From contig OY843749.1 of assembly GCA_963693025.1 (NCBI GenBank), positions 682,001 to 746,000 of the forward strand: a DNA stretch of 64,000 nucleotides. Reading direction: 5' to 3'. Made by a program: the position numbers and the translations under genes. Below are positions 17,091 through 25,485 of the stretch, in pieces. Source of the DNA: JAHRAW01 sp963693025. Its GTDB lineage: Bacteria; Pseudomonadota; Gammaproteobacteria; Arenicellales; Poriferihabitantaceae. A model generated the notes under the pieces. The model did not search any database, was not told the origin of the DNA, and saw only the letters and a program-made list of their open reading frames with translations. The stretch's first letter is position 1; each line of letters starts with the position of its first letter.

Positions 17091-18725
17091 TTAGAAAAAT
17101 CCGGAGGTGATGGGGTAGCGCCGGTCTTTGCCGAACGCCCGCGAGGTGACCCTGACGCCCGGCGCCGCTTGCCGGCGTTTGTATTCGTTGGCGACCACCA
17201 GCGCGATGACGCGGCGCACGGTGTCGGGGTCGTATCCATCGGCGATGATTTGCTCCGCCGAGCGGTCGTGGCGCACAAATGCTTCGAGGATGGGGTCGAG
17301 AATTTCATACGGCGGCAGGCTGTCTTCGTCCTTCTGCCGCGGCGCGAGTTCGGCGGACGGCGCGCGGCTGAGGACGCGCTCCGGGATGACCGGCGCCGAT
17401 GGCGACAAGCCGTTGCGGTAGCGCGCCAGTTGATAGACCAGCATCTTGGGCACATCCTTTATCGCCGAAAAACCGCCGACCATGTCGCCGTAAAGCGTGG
17501 CATAGCCGACCGCCATTTCGCTCTTGTTGCCGGTGGTCAGCACCATGTAGCCGAACTTGTTGGAGATTGCCATCAGCAGCATGCCGCGGCAGCGCGCCTG
17601 AATGTTTTCTTCGGTGGTGTCCGCCGCCCTGCCGGCGAATAGCGGTTTGAGTTGGCTCATCGCGGCGCGATACATCGGCTCGATGGGAATCACTTCGTAG
17701 CGCACGCCGAGGGCGTCGGCTTCGGCGCGCGCATCGGCAAGGCTCATGTCGCTGGTGTGGCGCGACGGCATCATGACCGCCGCCACGCGCTCGCCGCCGA
17801 TGGCGTCCACCGCAATGGCGAGGCTGAGCGCCGAATCGATGCCGCCGGACAACCCGAGCACCGCGCCCTTGAAGCCGTTTTTTTCGATGTAGTCGCGCAC
17901 GCCGAGGACGAGGGCGCGGTAGATTAATTCATCGCCTTGCAACCGCGTTGCGATGGCGTTGGTGTTGGAGGATGGCGCGAATTGTCCGCGCGCAAAGACG
18001 ACCGTCTCCACGGCTTCACGAAACGCCGGCAGGCGCGCCACGATTTCCCCGGCGGCGTCCACCACCAGCGAGGAGCCGTCGAACACCAGTTCATCCTGGC
18101 CGCCCACTTGGTTGAGGTAGAGCATCGGCAGTTGGAAACGCCGCGCTTTTTTCAACACCACGCCTTCTTCGCGCAAGAAAGCCTGCTCGTTGTGGAACGG
18201 CGAAGCGTTGATGGAGACCAGCAACTCCGCGCCCAGTTCGATGGACTGCTTGACCGGACCGGGGCGCCAAATGTCTTCGCAGATGGTCAAGCCGACTCGA
18301 ACGCCGGCGATGTCGATGACCGCGGCTTCGCGCCCGGCGTGGAAGTAACGCTTTTCGTCGAACACCGTGTAGTTCGGCAAATGCCGTTTGCGGTAGCGCG
18401 CGCGCACTTCGCCATCGCGCAACACCGAGAGCGCGTTGAACACCTTGCCGTCTTCCAATAACGGGTGGCCGACGATGACATCGATGCCGCGCACCGCCGC
18501 GTTCAACTCGGCAAGATGAAGGTCGCACTGCGCGAGGAAGTCGCCGCGAAGCAGCAGGTCTTCGGGTGGATAACCGCTCAACGCGAGTTCCGGGAAAATG
18601 ACCGCATCGGCGCCGCATTCATCCCTCGCGATCTCGCAGTGGCGAACTATTTTTGCCAGATTGCCGGCGAGTTTTCCGACCGTCGGGTTGATCTGCGCGA
18701 GCGTGAATTTAACTTCGCGTGCCAT
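17091..18725 (-). CDS. nadE: Glutamine-dependent NAD+ synthetase
   Basis: 544 residues, two-domain form. The N-terminal nitrilase-type glutaminase has the E-K-C triad in FPELALSGYPP, RYRKRHLPNY and GLTICEDIW; the C-terminal ATP-pyrophosphatase has the P-loop SGGIDSALS near residue 292. Makes NAD from deamido-NAD with glutamine as nitrogen donor. ATG 18725 (MAREVKFTLAQINPTVG) is the usual family start. It lies 24 bp after tatC on the same strand. Confidence 0.96.
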   Translation of the reverse strand: MAREVKFTLAQINPTVGKLAGNLAKIVRHCEIARDECGADAVIFPELALSGYPPEDLLLRGDFLAQCDLHLAELNAAVRGIDVIVGHPLLEDGKVFNALSVLRDGEVRARYRKRHLPNYTVFDEKRYFHAGREAAVIDIAGVRVGLTICEDIWRPGPVKQSIELGAELLVSINASPFHNEQAFLREEGVVLKKARRFQLPMLYLNQVGGQDELVFDGSSLVVDAAGEIVARLPAFREAVETVVFARGQFAPSSNTNAIATRLQGDELIYRALVLGVRDYIEKNGFKGAVLGLSGGIDSALSLAIAVDAIGGERVAAVMMPSRHTSDMSLADARAEADALGVRYEVIPIEPMYRAAMSQLKPLFAGRAADTTEENIQARCRGMLLMAISNKFGYMVLTTGNKSEMAVGYATLYGDMVGGFSAIKDVPKMLVYQLARYRNGLSPSAPVIPERVLSRAPSAELAPRQKDEDSLPPYEILDPILEAFVRHDRSAEQIIADGYDPDTVRRVIALVVANEYKRRQAAPGVRVTSRAFGKDRRYPITSGFF

Positions 18726-18749
18726 CGTCGGGTTGTTGTCGTCAGTCGC

Positions 18750-19520
18750 TCAATCGTTCTGGGTTTGGATGCTGTCCGGCTTCGGCTTCGGCTTCGGCTT
18801 CGTCATATACTTCGAGCACAGCAAGCCCGCTTCAAACAGCAGCCACACCGGAATCGCGAGCAGCGTCTGCGAAAAAATATCCGGCGGGGTCAGCAGCATG
18901 CCCATCACAAACGCGCAGATGATGATGTAGGGGCGTTTGGTTTTCAGTTTGTCCGCCGAGGTGACGCCCATGCGAATCATCAGCACCGTCGCCACCGGCA
19001 CTTCGAAGGCGACGCCGAAAGCGAAGAACAGTTTAATCACGAAGCTGAGATAGGCGTTGATGTCGGTCATCACCGCCACGCCTTCGGGGGCGGTGCCGGC
19101 GAAAAACGCGAAGATAATCGGGAAGACCACGAAGTAGGCGAAGGCGATGCCGAGATAGAACAGCACGCTGCTCGACAACAGCAGCGGCACCACCAGCCGT
19201 TTTTCGTGGGCATACAAACCGGGCGCGACAAACGCCCATATTTGATAGAGCAAATACGGCACGGCGAGCGCGAAGGCGCAGGCGAGCGCGAACTTGAACG
19301 GCACAAAAAACGGACCATGCGGCTCGGTGGAAATCATGCTGTTGCCTTCGGGCAACGCCGACATCAACGGCCTCGCCAGCACTTCGTATAAATCGTTGGC
19401 GAACGGCGCCAGCGCCAAAAAAACCACCAGCACCGCGCCGAGCCCGCGCACCAGCCGGTCGCGCAACTCAACCAGATGCGAAATCAGCGAGCCTTCGGCG
19501 TTGTCGTTGCCGGCGTTCAT
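18750..19520 (-). CDS. tatC: Twin-arginine translocase subunit TatC
   Basis: 256 residues with six predicted membrane helices; the conserved ISHLVELRDRLVRGL binds the twin-arginine signal. With TatB it forms the receptor of the Tat pathway for folded proteins. The start at 19520 shares one base with tatB's stop (TGATG), indicating translational coupling. The C-terminus is a KPKPKPKPD tail encoded by a hexanucleotide run (four units near 18778-18800). Confidence 0.96.
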   Translation of the reverse strand: MNAGNDNAEGSLISHLVELRDRLVRGLGAVLVVFLALAPFANDLYEVLARPLMSALPEGNSMISTEPHGPFFVPFKFALACAFALAVPYLLYQIWAFVAPGLYAHEKRLVVPLLLSSSVLFYLGIAFAYFVVFPIIFAFFAGTAPEGVAVMTDINAYLSFVIKLFFAFGVAFEVPVATVLMIRMGVTSADKLKTKRPYIIICAFVMGMLLTPPDIFSQTLLAIPVWLLFEAGLLCSKYMTKPKPKPKPDSIQTQND

Positions 19521-20233
19521 CAAGCCCCGCCGGAAGTGGCGGACGCGCGGCTGACACAGCGGCATTCCTTGCGCACCGCGACCGCCATTCCGCCCTGCTC
19601 CCGGCGGGCGTCGGCGAGGGTGGAGAAGGGTCCGTGCCACTGAATGTTCTTCGGGCGGTATCCGCTCGTGCGCCCCCGCCCCTGCCTGCAATGCCCGCAC
19701 GCGCCGGCATGCAACACCGCTCTGTGTGATTGCCCGGACTGCCGGTTTTCGTAGATGTAGTAGTTGGGGGGGGTGGTGTTATCGGTGGTGGTGGCGGTGG
19801 TGTTGCCGTTGCCGGCGACGGCGGGGGTTGGGGTGGTTTCTCCCGCCGGGGCGGCATCGGTTTTGCCGGCGCCCGATGCGTTTTCGCGCTCGGCTTCGGT
19901 TTGACTCTCCCCGCTCAGCGGCGACGCCTCCTTAAAAGAGTCGCGCAAGGAATCGCCAATGCCGTTGGCGTCGACCGACTCGTGAATCTGCTCGGTGGCG
20001 CCTTTAATCTGCTCCCCGGCGCTTTGAATGTCCTGCTTGAGCGCGCCGAGGTCGGCGACATTCTGCTCCCTCAGTTCGCGGTTGATGTCGGCCTTCACCT
20101 CGCGCAACATCCTGCGCCCCTTGCCAATCCACAACCCCGCCACGCGCGCCGCATCCGGCAACCGCTCGGGCCCGATGATAATCAGGGCAACGACACTAAT
20201 CAGCGCCAGTTCCCAGAAACCGACATCAAACAT
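19520..20233 (-). CDS. tatB: TatB with an extra cysteine-containing C-terminal domain
   Basis: 237 residues, longer than most TatB. Residues 1-100 are ordinary: membrane helix with FWELALISVVALIIIGPERLP, then the amphipathic helix. A low-complexity linker (about 103-157) leads to an added domain, 158-226, with YYIYENRQSG, LHAGACGHCRQGRG, WHGPFSTLADA and a final CRC (Cys179, 182, 224, 226). This resembles a short domain I recall from hypothetical proteins of the form HxxxCxxCxxGxG...GPF, possibly zinc-binding. Its fusion to TatB is unusual. Coupled to tatC by TGATG. Confidence 0.9.
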   Translation of the reverse strand: MFDVGFWELALISVVALIIIGPERLPDAARVAGLWIGKGRRMLREVKADINRELREQNVADLGALKQDIQSAGEQIKGATEQIHESVDANGIGDSLRDSFKEASPLSGESQTEAERENASGAGKTDAAPAGETTPTPAVAGNGNTTATTTDNTTPPNYYIYENRQSGQSHRAVLHAGACGHCRQGRGRTSGYRPKNIQWHGPFSTLADARREQGGMAVAVRKECRCVSRASATSGGA

Positions 20234-20320
20234 AGTTGCGCGTGGGCGAAGCCGAAGATGAGGCTGAAACCGAGGCTGAAGCCGAAGACGAAGCCGGGGC
20301 TGATGCCGACGCCAAAGCCG

Positions 20321-20596
20321 TCAGGAAGGCTTGCCGTCATCCTTCGCGTTGGCAGCGCTCGCCGCCACCGTCTCTCCGCTCCCGCCGCCGCCGTCATCCT
20401 TGGCGAGTTCCTCGGTGGCCGCCGCCGCCGACTCCGCGCCGTCCCCGCTCTTTTCCTCGTTCACCGCCTTCTTAAACCCCTTGATAGCGCCGCCAAGGTC
20501 GCCGCCAAGGTTCTTGAGTTTCTTGGTGCCAAACAACAACAACACGATCACCAAAATAATCAGCAACTGCCAAATACCAATGCCACCTATGCCCAT
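20321..20596 (-). CDS. tatA: Twin-arginine translocase subunit TatA
   Basis: 91 residues. N-terminal membrane helix (GIWQLLIILVIVLLLFGTKK) and the amphipathic helix with the FGTKKLKNLGGDLG hinge that marks TatA rather than TatB; acidic, glycine/alanine-rich tail. Forms the translocation pore. ATG 20596 has AGGA five bases upstream. The 87-bp spacer to tatB contains a degenerate GGCTTCG/GGCTTCA simple repeat. Confidence 0.95.
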   Translation of the reverse strand: MGIGGIGIWQLLIILVIVLLLFGTKKLKNLGGDLGGAIKGFKKAVNEEKSGDGAESAAAATEELAKDDGGGGSGETVAASAANAKDDGKPS

Positions 20597-20709
20597 AATC
20601 CTGCTCCCCGTAGTTTCGAGTAATGCCCTAGTGTAATGGAAATACGCGCCGTATTCACGGGATTGCACGTATTGTTCCTGGTGTGCGCTCTGCCCCCACA
20701 CACACAACC

Positions 20710-21196
20710 CGTCATTCTCGAACGGTAGAAAGCATGCCCCGTGCCCCGACACGGGGTAGGGAGCCCCCCACCTCGTCATTCTCGAATGATAGAAAAATAA
20801 GGGAATTACATACATAAATCCGCAGAAAAAACATTTGACATTTCATTCTTGTTTGCCGCAAAATCCGCGAATACAGCAATAAAGCCAATCGTGGGGGATT
20901 TTTGATATGAAAAAGAGGGTAGCGAACACAACGCCAGAACAGGCAAAGCGTAAATATCGACTTGTTCGTGCCGCCGAGTAAATATGCGGCTTGCGGATTT
21001 ATGTATGTAATTCCCAAAAATAAGGAGCGACAGCGACTATATTTTTCATCACCTTCGGGAATCTCCCTAAGGCTAGCGTGGACTTTACCGAAGCCCGTGC
21101 CAGTCTTAGGGAGATTCCCGAGGACGCAAGTGTCCGTAAGCCGCCGCTTAAAAGAAGAAGCGCGGCGACAACGGACACTAACGCTCGAGAATGACG
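20710..21196 (-). repeat. Palindromic intergenic repeat, copy 6, split by a miniature element
   Basis: Reverse orientation. An extra right end with a small inserted hairpin (20710-20773) precedes a full unit that begins at 20774, is interrupted at 20801-21015 by a 215-bp element, and continues to 21196. Rejoining 20800 to 21024 restores the normal repeat sequence, so the miniature element arrived later than the repeat. Confidence 0.9.
20801..21015. mobile_element. 215-bp MITE-like element with 24-bp inverted ends and 8-bp target duplication
   Basis: Perfect 24-bp terminal inverted repeats, beginning GGGAATTACATA at 20801 and ending TATGTAATTCCC at 21015. Flanked by a perfect 8-bp direct repeat AAAAATAA (20793-20800 and 21016-21023) where the host repeat has one copy, as expected for a target-site duplication. 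Inside are a possible -35 TTGACA (20834-20839) and a 24-codon frame, ATG 20907 to TAA 20981, with a good GGGGGA, reading MKKRVANTTPEQAKRKYRLV; this could be a transposase remnant. No transposase is present, so it needs one from elsewhere. Confidence 0.85.
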
Positions 21197-21209
21197 AGTT
21201 ATACATACC

Positions 21210-21472
21210 CGTCATTCTCGAACGATAGAAAAATAGGGAGCGTCAGCGACCATATTTTTGTTTGTATCATCCCTGATACAAACCCTTCGGGCTACGCGAA
21301 AATCCGCTCCGGGCGGATTTTTCATCGCCTTCGGGAATCTTCCTAAGGCTGGCGTGGACTTTGGCGAAGCCTGTGCCAATCTTAGGGAGATTCCCGAGGA
21401 CGTAAGTGTCCGTAAGCCGCCGCTTAAAAGAAGAAGCGCGGCGGCAACGGTCACTAACGCTCGAGAATGACG
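21210..21472 (-). repeat. Palindromic intergenic repeat, copy 7, with double-hairpin module
   Basis: Full reverse unit following copy 6 after 13 bp. It carries the same 63-bp insert as copy 3 (21260-21322: hairpin GTTTGTATCA/TGATACAAAC then AAAATCCGC/GCGGATTTT). The rest of the divergent gap, 21473-21606, shows no gene and must hold the promoter of the next gene. Confidence 0.88.
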
Positions 21473-21606
21473 AAGTCGGGGGGAATGACGAGTGGTTGGG
21501 GATGACGGGTAGTCAGGAGTTTTTGTTTTTATCATCATCGCATTGTCATCACACCGTCCGGGCTGGTAAGATTATTCAGCCGACACCGCCCAACACCTTC
21601 CCAACG

Positions 21607-22953
21607 ATGCCGCCAAAATCATCCCGGTTACGCCGTCAGAAGACGCGGCGTCAACACGACAAGCGCGAACAGCGCCGGAGTGTTTCGTCCGGGGGGCGGG
21701 TTGTGCCTTATGTTGCTTTGGCGGGGGAGGGTGGGGATTGGCGGGCGGCTTGGGTTTGGGTGGGGTCGGTGTGGTTGGTGTCGCGGGTGGTGTTGACGGC
21801 GGTGGGTGTGTTTGCGCGGGCGACTTTTGAGCGCTCGCAGGGGGTCGGCAATGTGCAGGCGCACTTTGGCATCGGCACCGGGCAGCCGTGGCTCGATATT
21901 TGGAGCGCGTGGGATTCGCGCTGGTATTACCACATCGCCGAGCACGGCTATCAAACCGCCGCCGATGCGGTCGGCTATGTCAACTACGCGTTCTTTCCGT
22001 TGTATCCGTGGCTTGCGCGCATCGCCGGGTGGCCGTTCGGCGACGGCGGTCACTACCTCGGCGGGTTGCTGGTCTCCAACCTCGCGTTGCTCATCGGGGC
22101 GTGGGTGTTGTATCGCTGGATGGAGCAGGAAAAAGACCGCGCCACCGCCCGAAAAGCCGTGCTCTTTTTGATGCTGTTCCCGACCGGCTATGTGTTTTCG
22201 GCGTTGATGTCCGAGTCGCTGTTCTTCGCGCTCAGCATCGGCGCATACTATTTCGCGCGCCGCGACAACTGGTGGTTGGCAAGCCTGCTCGGCGGTTTGA
22301 GCGCGATGACACGCTCGCTCGGTTTGCTGATGGCGCCGTTGCTGGCGTGGGAGTACTTGCGCCGGCGCTACTCGTGCTCGCCGCCACCCTTCCCGCCGCT
22401 GCTCTCGGTGCGCGCCGTGCGCCGCGCGTTCAGCGTGCTGGATGCGCGCGTGCTGTGGCTGGGGCTGGCGCCGCTCGGTTTGGTGGTCTTTATGGCGGTC
22501 TGCTGGCGCGTGACCGGCGACCCGCTGGCGTTCCTCGCCGCGCAGGAAGCGTGGAGCAGCGGACGCCTGTGGTCGGGTCCGGTGGCGGCGCTGACATTCG
22601 GCTTCAAGTCGCTGTTCATCGACGGCGGCGCCAACCCGCTGTCGCTTCGCTTCGGGCTCGCCTATGGCGCGTTCATCTCGCTGTTCGTGCTGCTCGCGCT
22701 CGTCATCGGGCGCAAACAAATCGGCGTGCCGTTGCTGCTGTGGTCGCTCGTGCTGATTCTGTTTCCGCTCTCGTCGAGCCTCACCTCCACCCTGTCGATG
22801 CCGCGCTATGCCGCCGTGATTTTCCCCTTGTTCGTGATTTTCGCGGCGCTGCCGTGGCGCGCGTGGTACTTCTGGGCGCTCGCCGGCGCGCTGGCGCTGA
22901 CGCAGATGGTGAACTGGTCGATGTGGACGCTTGCCTACCATGTCGGCATGTGA
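21607..22953 (+). CDS. PIG-V-like multi-pass mannosyltransferase-family membrane protein
   Basis: 448 residues with a basic N-terminus and about ten membrane helices. The first periplasmic loop carries WSAWDSRWYYHIAEHGY, matching the acidic WD..Y motif of PIG-V/GT-C-type glycosyltransferases that use a lipid-linked sugar. FFPLYPWLARI and LMLFPTGYVFSALMSESLFF also fit. Specific sugar and acceptor unknown. It overlaps the next gene, a GT2 enzyme likely to make the lipid-linked donor, by 14 bases, so the pair probably acts together on a cell-envelope glycan. ATG 21607 was chosen; earlier codons lie in the repeat. Confidence 0.8.
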   Translation: MPPKSSRLRRQKTRRQHDKREQRRSVSSGGRVVPYVALAGEGGDWRAAWVWVGSVWLVSRVVLTAVGVFARATFERSQGVGNVQAHFGIGTGQPWLDIWSAWDSRWYYHIAEHGYQTAADAVGYVNYAFFPLYPWLARIAGWPFGDGGHYLGGLLVSNLALLIGAWVLYRWMEQEKDRATARKAVLFLMLFPTGYVFSALMSESLFFALSIGAYYFARRDNWWLASLLGGLSAMTRSLGLLMAPLLAWEYLRRRYSCSPPPFPPLLSVRAVRRAFSVLDARVLWLGLAPLGLVVFMAVCWRVTGDPLAFLAAQEAWSSGRLWSGPVAALTFGFKSLFIDGGANPLSLRFGLAYGAFISLFVLLALVIGRKQIGVPLLLWSLVLILFPLSSSLTSTLSMPRYAAVIFPLFVIFAALPWRAWYFWALAGALALTQMVNWSMWTLAYHVGM

Positions 22954-23908
22954 GCGCGCGGCGGTGGCGGTTGAGCTCTCCCTCGTCGTGCCGATGTTCG
23001 ACGAGGCGCAGGGGTTGGATGCGTTTATGACGCGCGTCACCGGCGTGCTCGACGCCACCGGCATGGACTACGAAATCGTGTGCGTCAACGATGGCAGCCG
23101 CGACGACACGCTGGCGCGGTTGCGCGAGCATCGCCGCCGCGACGCGCGCGTCAAGGTCGTCAACCTGTCGCGCAACTTCGGGCAGGAGCCGGCGCTGTGC
23201 GCGGGCCTCGCGCTGTGCCGCGGGCGCGCGGTGGTTCCCATCGACGCGGACTTGCAAGACCCGCCCGAACTCATCCCGCAACTGATTGAAAAATGGCGCG
23301 AAGGGTTTGATGTGGTGTATGCGGTGCGCCGCAGCCGCGCCGGCGAAGGCGTGCTGAAGCGCGCCACCTCCAGCGTGTTCTGGCGCATTCACAACGCCCT
23401 GATTGCGGTTTCCATACCCGCCAACACCGGCATCTTTCGCCTGATGTCGCGGCGCGCGGTGGACGCGCTGAACGCGCTGCCGGAAAAGCAGCGCTTTATG
23501 AAAACCCTGATGAGTTTTGCCGGCTTCCCGGCGGCGGAGGTGGCTTTCGAGCGCGCGCCGCGCACCGCGGGTGCCACCAAGTGGCCATGGGGAAAGATGT
23601 GGACCGCCGCGCTCGACGGCATCACTGCGTTCAGCACGCTGCCGCTGCGCGTGTGGAGTTATGTCGGCCTCGCCGTGTCGGTCAGCGCCTTCGCCTACGC
23701 CGTCTTTCTGGTGGTCAGCAAACTCGCTTACGGCGGCCAGGTGCCCGGCTACGCGTCGCTGATGGTGGTGGTGCTGTTCCTCGGCGGCGTGCAATTGATT
23801 ACGCTCGGCGTGCTGGGGGAATACCTCGGGCGGATTTTCCACGAAGTGAAAGCGCGCCCGACCTACATCATCGAATCAACCGAGGGCTTGGACGAGTCGG
23901 TTGACTGA
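22940..23908 (+). CDS. GT2 glycosyltransferase, polyprenyl-phosphate sugar synthase type
   Basis: 322 residues. GT-A domain with LSLVVPMFDEAQGL, NDGSRDDT and the metal-binding VPIDADLQDPPE (near 101), then two C-terminal membrane helices (about 230-310). The layout matches DPM1/GtrB/ArnC-type enzymes that transfer a sugar from a nucleotide donor to a polyprenyl phosphate. It overlaps the PIG-V-like gene by 14 bases. ATG 22940 was preferred over TTG 22931. Confidence 0.88.
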   Translation: MSACERAAVAVELSLVVPMFDEAQGLDAFMTRVTGVLDATGMDYEIVCVNDGSRDDTLARLREHRRRDARVKVVNLSRNFGQEPALCAGLALCRGRAVVPIDADLQDPPELIPQLIEKWREGFDVVYAVRRSRAGEGVLKRATSSVFWRIHNALIAVSIPANTGIFRLMSRRAVDALNALPEKQRFMKTLMSFAGFPAAEVAFERAPRTAGATKWPWGKMWTAALDGITAFSTLPLRVWSYVGLAVSVSAFAYAVFLVVSKLAYGGQVPGYASLMVVVLFLGGVQLITLGVLGEYLGRIFHEVKARPTYIIESTEGLDESVD

Positions 23909-23920
23909 GTGGTGCGCCGT

Positions 23921-24643
23921 TCACGCGCCGGCGTCCGCTCCCGGCGGCGAAATCTCGCCGCAGTCCACTTCAATAATCGCCACGCCGGGTCCCGACCAAC
24001 GCCGTGCCAACAGCAAGTCGCGCCGCGCGGTTTCGACCGACGCTTCCAGCCAATCGAAGGGCCCAATGAGGCGAAACTCCACCCCGGAATCGGCCTCAAT
24101 GCCGAGCGATTGCAGGTGCGCGAGGAACTTCACCGCCAACTCCTCCTGAGTGAAATACCCCAGCGAAAGGCGGAGCGCCCCGCCCCCGCCCTCATTCACT
24201 GCGTTGGCGAAATGCTCGACGCCCTGCTCCTTGAGCCACTCCGCCATCGGCTCGGCGGCGGCGGGCGAGTCGAAGGGGCCGAGGAAAACCCGGATTGCGC
24301 GCATCGTGCGGCTCTCGCTGCGCAACGCCTGATACGCGAATGGTTGCGCCGCCATCCAGCGGGTGGCGGCGCGCCAGTCGGCTTCCGCCTTGAAGGGCCC
24401 GATGCGGTAACACGATGTCTCGGGGCGTTGCGGGCGGGCGGTGTCCGAGTCGATGCCGGACGGCTCAATGTCGGCGTTGCGGGCGTTTTCGCGGGCGGCG
24501 GTCGGGACTTCACTCAGCAGCAACATCCCCTCCGTGTTGACATCCGGCTCGGCGGGCGCGCTCCCGCCACCGCCATTGCCGCCGCCCGCCCACAGATAGA
24601 TGGCGGCATTGAGCGCCAGCAGCAACGCCGCGACCCATTTCAT
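23921..24643 (-). CDS. SPOR-like repeat protein downstream of coaX
   Basis: 240 residues. N-terminal membrane anchor (MKWVAALLLALNAAIYLWAG), a Gly/Pro/acidic linker, then SPOR-like segments with CYRIGPFKAEADW, RVFLGPFDSPAAAEPMAEWLK and SLGYFTQEELAVKFLAHLQSLGI. SPOR domains bind denuded peptidoglycan at the septum. The birA-coaX-SPOR order is the same as in Pseudomonas. The start ATG overlaps coaX's stop (ATGA). Confidence 0.78.
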   Translation of the reverse strand: MKWVAALLLALNAAIYLWAGGGNGGGGSAPAEPDVNTEGMLLLSEVPTAARENARNADIEPSGIDSDTARPQRPETSCYRIGPFKAEADWRAATRWMAAQPFAYQALRSESRTMRAIRVFLGPFDSPAAAEPMAEWLKEQGVEHFANAVNEGGGGALRLSLGYFTQEELAVKFLAHLQSLGIEADSGVEFRLIGPFDWLEASVETARRDLLLARRWSGPGVAIIEVDCGEISPPGADAGA

Positions 24644-25485
24644 ATCGCTGCTTCCGCGGCGATGGTTGCCAGCCCGCGCAACACCAGGTCGGGCACGATT
24701 CGGACCTCGGCGGTGAGCAGCGGCGCGATTTGCGCGGCGTCGCCGCCGGTGGCGAGCACTTGGCAATCGGGGTGGTCGGTTTGCAGCGAGTTGCGTTGCC
24801 GCGCGATGGCGAGGTCAACCCCCCCGGCGACCGCCAGCAGTGCGCCGTGGGCGACCGCCGAGCGGGTGGTAGTGGCAGTGGCGGTGGCAGTGGCATTCAG
24901 CGCTTCGGCGGGGTCGCCGTTTTCGTTTTCACCGCCGCCGCCGTCTTCGTCTTCGTCTCCGCTGAGGGCGATTTCGGTTTGCTCGCATAACGCCGCGCGC
25001 ATGCCGCGCACGCCGGGGAAAATCACCCCGCCGCGGAAAAGTCCGGTGGAGTCGAGCGCATCGACCGTGACTGCGGTGCCGACATCAACCACGATGACCG
25101 GTTGGCGCGCAAACAGGTTGCCCGCCGCCACCAGCGCCGCCCAGCGGTCGCTGCCGAGCGACGCCGGTTCAGGATAGCCGTTGACGATGCCGGCTTGCCG
25201 TGCCGGCGAGGTGATGAACACGGGCTCCAGCGACCACGCGTTGCGCGCGTAGTCGGCAATCGCTTGCCGGATTTCCGGGCGCGCCACGCACGACGCCCAC
25301 ACCGATGCCGGGCGCTCAGGTTTCGCCAGTTGCGCCCACTGAGCCGTCAGCGCATCGGCGATGTCCGCATTCAATACGAAAGCGCCGGAGCGACCGTCGA
25401 GCGCATCGCCGCCGCCGGCGCCGGCGCCGCCGACGGCGGTCGCCCATTTCAAGCGCCGGTTGCCGGCGTCGATTAGCAATTTCAT
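24640..25485 (-). CDS. coaX: Type III pantothenate kinase
   Basis: 281 residues, ASKHA fold. Phosphate-1 motif LLIDAGNRRLKWA, GSDRWAALVAAGN and VVDVGTAVTVDAL are all present. First step of CoA synthesis. A low-complexity insert of about 40 residues (GDEDEDGGGGENENGD then an ATATAT run), encoded by short tandem repeats at about 24868-24965, sits before the C-terminal part (GALLAVAGGVD). Four-base ATGA overlaps join it to birA upstream and the SPOR-like gene downstream. Confidence 0.93.
   Translation of the reverse strand: MKLLIDAGNRRLKWATAVGGAGAGGGDALDGRSGAFVLNADIADALTAQWAQLAKPERPASVWASCVARPEIRQAIADYARNAWSLEPVFITSPARQAGIVNGYPEPASLGSDRWAALVAAGNLFARQPVIVVDVGTAVTVDALDSTGLFRGGVIFPGVRGMRAALCEQTEIALSGDEDEDGGGGENENGDPAEALNATATATATTTRSAVAHGALLAVAGGVDLAIARQRNSLQTDHPDCQVLATGGDAAQIAPLLTAEVRIVPDLVLRGLATIAAEAAI

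Noticed and set aside
20907..20981. 24-codon frame inside the 215-bp element as a gene
   Set aside because: Too short to call without homologues; mentioned as a possible transposase remnant only.
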